Assembly: GCA_964467785.1 (NCBI GenBank)
Contig: CAYXVB010000131.1
Span: 1 to 9,973, forward strand
Length of the DNA: 9,973 nt
Direction: 5' to 3'
From: CAYXVB01 sp964467785
GTDB lineage: Bacteria > Bdellovibrionota > UBA1018
The notes under the pieces were generated by a model. It worked only from the letters and a program-made list of their open reading frames with translations. It made no database searches and was not told where the DNA came from. Each line of letters begins with the position of its first letter. Position 1 is the first letter of the stretch. Shown here in pieces: positions 6,185-9,973 of the stretch. Position numbers and translations under genes: made by a program.

Positions 6185-7178
6185 CGCCTGGATCCCTCAA
6201 TGTATCGCAGCGTATCCGGATGGATCCGGAAGACCTGACCCTCTCTGGAGTCCACCGTACCATAGCTGGACTCGGTTCCGGCGACGACGACCCAAGCTGC
6301 TGTGAGTCGGGTCACTGGGGAGCCACCGCGATGAGTCAGCGTCACGACAAAGCCCGGCCGTTTGGCGAGGTTGGCGAGGATCTCTGTTTTCCGAGCGGAG
6401 TCATCGATGAATTCCTGGACTCGGGAGTGTGCGAGATGGTCGAGGAAACCCTGAGCGTCGAGTCTCGACTTAGAGAGGGGCTTGTGCTTGCGATCCGTCC
6501 ATACGGATCCTTCCCGTTGGGCGTAAAAGTAAGACTTCTTGCCCATGGGTCCCTCGAGGATCTCGATTTCGTCGATGTCATCCGTGTCAAGTTCCCCCAG
6601 CCAATTCTGCTGACGAAGGGATTGGAAGGTATCCATGTGTTCAAGCATCTTCAACGCGGCGCCCTCGATGACGTAAACCGTCGGATCGGGAGGGAATTGC
6701 GCATAACGGGATCCCTGAGGCGCATCCGCATGGGTAACGCCGGCTCCGATTCGGAGCTCCTGTGTGTTAGCCGATGCGGTGTTTTCGCTGATTAACTTGA
6801 CGCCCAACTGCGGGGGCGCGAGGCCGAAGGATTCCAAGGTGCCGCGAGGCGCCAGCTCACGGATCTGAAGGGTGGTGAAGGTGTCGAGGAGATGATGGAT
6901 GAATCCGCTCGCGGCCATGCGGTCACCGAGATCGCCTTGTGGAGAGGATTCGATTTTCCAGGTGCGGGAGTCCGCGGCCGGACGCGCGAGGCTCGCATTC
7001 CAGCGTTCTCCCGTACGAGCATCGCTTTTGAAGATCTCGAGCCGAGTCACAGTCGTGGCGGGGAGCGCCAAGGGAACTTGTTTGGGCGCAAATTTTGGCG
7101 AAGGGGCTCGGTCGCATGCCGCGAGAGCGAAAGAGCCCAGGGACCGGCGCCAGGCCCAGCGTGAAGAGTGAACCGCCC
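6181..7178 (-). CDS. DUF4340-type lipoprotein (5' end lost in assembly gap)
   Basis: The mature protein is about 311 residues. VTRLEIFKSD..., the 'W.I....G...' segment (TWKIESSPQGDLGDRM), LLDTFTTLQIREL, LESFGLAPPQLGVKLI, LRIGAGVTHADAPQGSRYAQF and a 'VYVIEG' strand follow the DUF4340 pattern of repeated small beta-alpha units. Function is unknown; relatives often accompany ABC-transporter or gliding-motility auxiliary genes. The first possible start at the 5' end of the obvious domain is a weak TTG (7071), but the frame stays open upstream and encodes WRRSLGSFALAAC: a basic-hydrophobic stretch ending in a lipobox LAAC (Cys codon 7116-7114). Asp at +2 would favour inner-membrane retention by the E. 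coli rule. No start codon exists before the N run, and the frame meets a stop at 7198-7200, so the start must lie in or beside the gap. It overlaps the PilZ gene by 4 nt. Confidence 0.75.
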
Positions 7179-7188
7179 NNNNNNNNNN
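7179..7188. other. Assembly gap (10 N)
   Basis: Ten undetermined bases lie between the divergent DUF4340 and ExbB-like genes. The true gap length is unknown. It hides the start of the lipoprotein gene and probably the promoters and ribosome binding sites of both genes. Confidence 0.98.
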
Positions 7189-7228
7189 GTTGACATCCTA
7201 TGGAGCGCTCATTACCTTTGCAAGCGAT

Positions 7229-7906
7229 ATGTCCTTACTGAGCCTCATTCAGAGTGGCGGTTGGTCCTTGATTCTTTTGCTGCTCTGTTCGCTCGTCACT
7301 TGGGCGGTGATTCTGGAGCGGACCTGGAGCTATCGACGACTCGGACAGGATCTCAAGTCGTTTCATCTGGAGGCTCTCAATCAGCTTTTGACGGCGGATC
7401 TCGATTCTGTGCGCGGACTTTGCCGTCGCAATGAGCGCCTGCCGACCGCCGCCGTGCTCTCGAGCGCGCTTGAACGGTTGAGCGCGCGCGACCTGCGCCT
7501 GCGAAACCGCTGGCGCGAAGCCGCCGAACGTCGCCGGCAACTCGTCAACCAGGATCTTCGTCGCAATCTCTGGATCCTCGGTACGATCGGCAGCGCTGCT
7601 CCATTTATCGGGCTTTTCGGCACGGTGATCGGGATTTTGCGCTCATTCGGTGAAATGGCCAAAACTGGCGCGGGTGGATTCGCGGTCGTGGCCGCGGGCA
7701 TTTCCGAGTCACTGATCGCGACGGCCGCGGGCATCATCGTCGCTGTGATATCGGTGATGGCATACAATATTTTTCAGACCCGCTGCGGAGCCCTCGTGCT
7801 CATGATTCGCCTGCAGGCCGAAGAGTTCGTCGAAGTATTGGCCGCTCCGGATCGCGCCGACACTGCGGCGGAGGCGGCCGGGACGCCGGGATCCCATGGC
7901 GCTTAA
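7229..7906 (+). CDS. MotA/TolQ/ExbB-family proton channel protein
   Basis: This inner-membrane protein has 225 residues. With an ExbD/TolR partner it forms a proton-motive-force-driven motor that energises outer-membrane transport or envelope integrity. The family topology is visible: TM1 at about 12-29, a cytoplasmic segment rich in charged residues (31-112), then TM2 (about 116-138) and TM3 (about 153-178) with the signature APFIGLFGTVIGILRSFGEM and VAAGISESLIATAAGIIVAV. A cytoplasmic tail ends in an Ala-rich stretch. The ATG at 7229 gives the usual short N-terminus MSLLSLIQSGGW; a TTG at 7190 next to the N run would add an unconvincing extension. No clear Shine-Dalgarno is seen, but the upstream sequence is broken by the gap. 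The gene overlaps the ExbD-like gene by 11 nt. ExbB and TolQ cannot be separated by eye. Confidence 0.93.
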   Translation: MSLLSLIQSGGWSLILLLLCSLVTWAVILERTWSYRRLGQDLKSFHLEALNQLLTADLDSVRGLCRRNERLPTAAVLSSALERLSARDLRLRNRWREAAERRRQLVNQDLRRNLWILGTIGSAAPFIGLFGTVIGILRSFGEMAKTGAGGFAVVAAGISESLIATAAGIIVAVISVMAYNIFQTRCGALVLMIRLQAEEFVEVLAAPDRADTAAEAAGTPGSHGA

Positions 7907-8354
7907 GACGCTGTCGGGCAGCGGCGATCCGCGCGACGCAGGCGATGAGGGGGGCGGCGATATCGTCGCTGAGATCAACATCACCCCGCTCGTCGATATT
8001 TTTCTGGTGCTGCTGATCATCTTCATGGTCACGAGTTCCGTCATGTCTCAAATGGGAGTAAGCGTGAACCTGCCCCAGGCTTCACAAGGCACTTCCGAAG
8101 CGCAGCCCGAAGGCGTGATCGTGACGCTTCTTCCGGGGGGCGCGCTCCGGGTTAACGACACCGCGATCGCACGCGGTGACTACTCGAAGTTCGAGGAGTC
8201 CTTGAAAACGCTCTTTCAAAGAAGCACCTCACGCTTGGTGATTCTCGAGGGCGACCGCGATGCCCTGCTGGGCTCGGCCATCGAGGTGATGGATCATGCC
8301 CGGCTGGCCGGCGCTCAAAAGTTCGCGATTGCCACTTCGGCCGAGCGAAAGTGA
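7896..8354 (+). CDS. ExbD/TolR-family biopolymer transport protein
   Basis: This is the partner of the preceding channel protein, 152 residues with one N-terminal transmembrane helix and a periplasmic domain. The motif AEINITPLVDIFLVLLIIFMV (about 25-45) contains the conserved membrane Asp (D34) thought to carry protons. The periplasmic part (about 55-150) has the typical end 'LVILEGDRDA...AIEVMDHARLAGAQKFAIAT'. The N-terminal 24 residues are Gly/Asp-rich and cytoplasmic. The ATG at 7896 lies inside the end of the ExbB-like gene (11-nt overlap), so the two are co-transcribed and probably translationally coupled. No TonB, TolA or receptor gene follows in the window. The next 270 nt are gene-free. 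Confidence 0.93.
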   Translation: MALKTLSGSGDPRDAGDEGGGDIVAEINITPLVDIFLVLLIIFMVTSSVMSQMGVSVNLPQASQGTSEAQPEGVIVTLLPGGALRVNDTAIARGDYSKFEESLKTLFQRSTSRLVILEGDRDALLGSAIEVMDHARLAGAQKFAIATSAERK

Positions 8355-8424
8355 AATGAAGTGCGTTTACGCGCTTTGAGATTGTGCGAGGCCACTCGTC
8401 CAGTTGGGGTAGCGATTTTGGGTC

Positions 8425-8519
8425 GTCCTGCGCGGTCAGGGGTGGCAGGACTCCACTAGGAGCATGGGCTTGGGGGCCATTGGGCTAAAGGGACTTTTGA
8501 AAGGTCCCATTAGCCCAAT
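8425..8519. repeat. Two tandem hairpin-forming inverted repeats in the gene-free stretch 8355-8624
   Basis: The first repeat pairs GTCCTGC (8425-8431) with GCAGGAC (8445-8451), perfectly over 7 bp. The second pairs 8479-8494 with 8504-8519, 16 bp with one mismatch (ATTGGGCTAA and TTAGCCCAAT at its base), around a 9-nt loop that can pair further (CTTT/AAAG). Neither is followed by a T tract, so a simple terminator for exbD is unlikely. A REP-like intergenic repeat, an operator or a structured RNA are all possible. The remaining bases of 8355-8624 show no gene, tRNA or recognisable promoter. Confidence 0.6.
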
Positions 8520-8624
8520 AAGGGTCCGCACTACTCCCTTTAAAGCTGAAGTTTCGTAAATCTCGAGTCTCGCCCCGGGATCGCAATCCTCGGTGTTCGG
8601 CCCGCCGCTTGCTCTGAGCGCGGC

Positions 8625-9308
8625 ATGATTCACGTTCAAAGAAGGCTTTTTCCTAATTCGAGAAAAGTTCGTCGTCAAACCCGGGTCCGGATTTGGGGCG
8701 GTTATGCGGAAATCGAACTGACGATTTCAGAACGCCTCACGACGCGCCAGCGGCGAACGATCGCCACGGCTTTTTTTCGGCATCTTCGTCCTTGGCTCGA
8801 GTGGTTTGATCGCCTTTCGGTTCGGCATGAGGAGAATTCTTCGTATGGGTTCACTCGCGACGTCCAAAGAGGCCAAAAGTGGCTCGACGATGAAAAGCCT
8901 GAAGTTCCGATCCGTAAACAAGCCCTGGGTCTGGAAATCCGCCTTCGTCGCCAGGAGGTCGGACTGACCCAGGCCGAATTAGCTCAGCGCGCGGGTATCA
9001 GCCGTAAGCAAGTCATGAGGATTGAGCGCGGCCAAGTCGAGGCGCATGGCTCGACCCTGGCGCGACTTCGTGAGGGACTTTCAAGGGGGCCCTTGGGCCC
9101 GATTGCGGGCGGCTCAGAAGGTCTGGCGAATCCAAGCCACGAGCGCGACGAAGCCGATCAGGGCCACGAAAGTCGCATAGGCCTCGAAGGCTTTGTTTTT
9201 GGCGGCCAATTCGCGGGAGAAGTGATGGTGCGTGGACTCGGGATTGACTTCGCGCAGGCCGTCCCGGGAGGCGGGGATGGGGCGTGGGAAGAAGCGCGGT
9301 ACCAGTGA
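8625..9308 (+). CDS. XRE-family helix-turn-helix protein with uncharacterised N-domain
   Basis: The open frame has 227 residues. Residues 101-152 form a clear HTH_3/Cro-CI domain: LGLEIRLRRQEVGLTQAELAQRAGIS with the turn and recognition helix SRKQVMRIERGQ, so a DNA-binding regulator is likely. The first ~95 residues (rich in Arg, with LTTRQRRTIATAFFRHLRPWLEWFDRLS) match nothing I recognise. The last ~65 residues (from about base 9114) are antisense to the convergent membrane methyltransferase gene, Gly/Glu-rich and not domain-like. The real protein may therefore end near residue 155, its stop lost by mutation or a frameshift; in another frame TGA occurs at about 9070, right after the HTH. The ATG at 8625 has no Shine-Dalgarno, so the start is uncertain. 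The gene could be a degraded regulator or antitoxin-like remnant. Confidence 0.6.
   Translation: MIHVQRRLFPNSRKVRRQTRVRIWGGYAEIELTISERLTTRQRRTIATAFFRHLRPWLEWFDRLSVRHEENSSYGFTRDVQRGQKWLDDEKPEVPIRKQALGLEIRLRRQEVGLTQAELAQRAGISRKQVMRIERGQVEAHGSTLARLREGLSRGPLGPIAGGSEGLANPSHERDEADQGHESRIGLEGFVFGGQFAGEVMVRGLGIDFAQAVPGGGDGAWEEARYQ
9087..9100. terminator. GC hairpin between convergent genes
   Basis: GGGCCC (9087-9092), TT, GGGCCC (9095-9100) can fold as a GGGCC/GGCCC stem on either strand. It lies just past the HTH domain of the + strand gene and 14 nt beyond the stop of the minus-strand methyltransferase. There is no T tract, so termination is only suggested. Confidence 0.25.
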
Positions 9309-9722
9309 GCAATACTTGGAGTAGGGCTCGCCGAATATGCGCTGTAGCTTCGTCTCTTCGTCCAGGATGATGTAGTGATAGATGGCCGCGAAAATCACGG
9401 TCAGAGCGGCTAGCAAGGCCCAATTCTCGACAGACCAGGTGGTGCCGAGAGCCATGAGATAGGTACCCACATAGAGTGGGTTGCGGACATGCGCGTAGGG
9501 ACCGCCCACTGCGGGGCGCGTATCCTTACGAAGGTAGCCACTGGCCCAGTACCGAAGCGTGGCCCCGATGAAGCAAAGCACGATTCCGGGGAGGGTCGGA
9601 TAGTTTTTGGCGGAAAATACGAGGGCTGCCGCAAAGAGCCAGGCAATTACGATGCGCGTCTTGCCTTGAACGAAGCCCCGGTACCATTGAGTCACTGTAG
9701 TTGCGGCCATATCCATTTCCAT
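9114..9722 (-). CDS. Isoprenylcysteine carboxyl methyltransferase (ICMT)/phospholipid methyltransferase-family membrane protein
   Basis: This is a 202-residue multi-spanning inner-membrane protein. The SAM-binding family signature is intact: GGPYAHVRNPLYVGTYLMALG (73-93), then the second motif DEETKLQRIFGEPYSKYCSLVPRFFPR (121-147) with the paired Glu and the 'F.GE.Y..Y...VPRF.P' ending. Hydrophobic segments lie at about 22-38, 43-60, 82-97, 102-119 and 181-199. The part after residue 150, with a His-rich linker and a fifth membrane helix, extends past the usual catalytic end. Bacterial relatives methylate varied hydrophobic acceptors; the substrate is unknown, and true CaaX methylation is unlikely in bacteria. 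The ATG at 9722 has AAGG about 9 nt upstream; ATGs at 9716 and 9710 are alternatives. It converges on the XRE gene, whose open frame overlaps it by 195 nt. Confidence 0.88.
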   Translation of the reverse strand: MEMDMAATTVTQWYRGFVQGKTRIVIAWLFAAALVFSAKNYPTLPGIVLCFIGATLRYWASGYLRKDTRPAVGGPYAHVRNPLYVGTYLMALGTTWSVENWALLAALTVIFAAIYHYIILDEETKLQRIFGEPYSKYCSLVPRFFPRPIPASRDGLREVNPESTHHHFSRELAAKNKAFEAYATFVALIGFVALVAWIRQTF

Positions 9723-9802
9723 AATCGGTACCTTTGAAAAGTTCTCACGTCAATTGCAGTGATGGTTGATAAGACGTCTGATTTCTTAAGATTAAGGATT
9801 TG

Positions 9803-9820
9803 CTTTTGCGTTCGCAAAAG
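9803..9820. promoter_or_regulatory. Perfect 8-bp stem hairpin in the leader of the rightmost gene
   Basis: CTTTTGCG (9803-9810), TT, CGCAAAAG (9813-9820) form a perfect palindromic hairpin immediately before the terminator-like stem at 9821. It may be an operator or the upstream half of an attenuator-like leader. The surrounding 9723-9921 is AT-richer than the rest of the window and shows no gene. Confidence 0.45.
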
Positions 9821-9848
9821 AAGTCTGGAATTTTGTTAGACTTTTTTA
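9821..9848 (+). terminator. Rho-independent terminator-like hairpin
   Basis: AAGTCT (9821-9826) pairs with AGACTT (9838-9843) around an 11-nt loop and runs into a T tract (9842-9847). On the + strand this is the classic terminator shape, though the 6-bp stem is not GC-rich. No + strand gene ends just upstream, so it may attenuate the gene starting at 9922. Confidence 0.45.
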
Positions 9849-9921
9849 CTTGGGCGGCTTGTCGTGAAGGTTGGCATCAGGTATGGTCCGGCACTCAAGC
9901 ACCATTTGAGGAGATTGACCC

Positions 9922-9973
9922 TTGAAGGATAAAGCAAAAACTACAGCACTAGGCGGCAAGTTCCGTCTCGAGC
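9922..9973 (+). CDS. Start of an unidentified gene (3' truncated by window edge)
   Basis: A TTG codon at 9922 is preceded by GAGGAG (9908-9913) at 8 nt spacing and opens a frame that stays open to the window end, beginning (M)KDKAKTTALGGKFRLE. The strong ribosome binding site supports a real start despite the rare codon. Too little is visible to name a family. Confidence 0.5.
   Translation, partial: MKDKAKTTALGGKFRLE

Noticed and set aside
8436..8678. Minus-strand open frame of 80 codons
   Set aside because: It crosses the hairpins and the start of the HTH gene, has no ribosome binding site of note and no recognisable domain.
9766..9794. Possible sigma-70 promoter (TTGATA with AGATTA at 17 nt)
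   Set aside because: The -10 element is poor and several other spacings are equally weak, so it is not supportable by eye.

Overview
The window is GC-rich bacterial DNA with tightly packed genes and contains one run of 10 N (7179-7188), so it is probably a scaffold from a draft or metagenome-derived genome. No rRNA, tRNA or marker gene fixes the taxon. A single-domain histone-fold protein, an FKBP lipoprotein, a PilZ protein and ExbB/ExbD suggest a Gram-negative bacterium, possibly of the Bdellovibrionota or a neighbouring former-deltaproteobacterial lineage. That placement is a low-confidence inference.

Layout. (1) 1-1816, + strand: the 3' end of top6B followed by a complete top6A, encoding the two subunits of DNA topoisomerase VI, an enzyme typical of archaea and rare in bacteria. 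(2) 1817-2111: a gene-free gap between convergent genes with a small terminator-like hairpin and a perfect 29-bp inverted repeat, each arm holding two tandem 10-mers. (3) 4874 down to 2112, - strand: a compact five-gene run: HAD phosphatase, FKBP-type prolyl isomerase lipoprotein, a 74-residue histone-fold protein, a SAM-dependent methyltransferase and a truncated haemoglobin. (4) 4987-5424, + strand: a two-CBS-domain protein diverging from the HAD gene. (5) 7178 down to 5444, - strand: a DUF4340-type lipoprotein whose start is lost in the N run, translationally coupled (ATGA) to a PilZ-domain protein. (6) 7229-8354, + strand: overlapping exbB and exbD-like genes for a proton-driven energy-transducing channel. 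(7) 8355-8624: a gene-free stretch with two tandem hairpins. (8) 8625-9308, + strand: an XRE-type HTH protein whose frame runs antisense into a convergent isoprenylcysteine methyltransferase-family membrane protein (9722 down to 9114). (9) 9723-9973: an AT-richer leader with two adjacent hairpins, one ending in a T tract, then a probable TTG-started gene that leaves the window.

The most notable content is the pairing, within about 1.6 kb, of two DNA-topology or chromatin components usually thought of as archaeal or eukaryotic: topoisomerase VI and a histone. They lie on opposite strands and need not be co-regulated. The histone sits between a prolyl isomerase and a methyltransferase in what looks like one transcript. 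No defence island, CRISPR array, transposase or prophage is visible.
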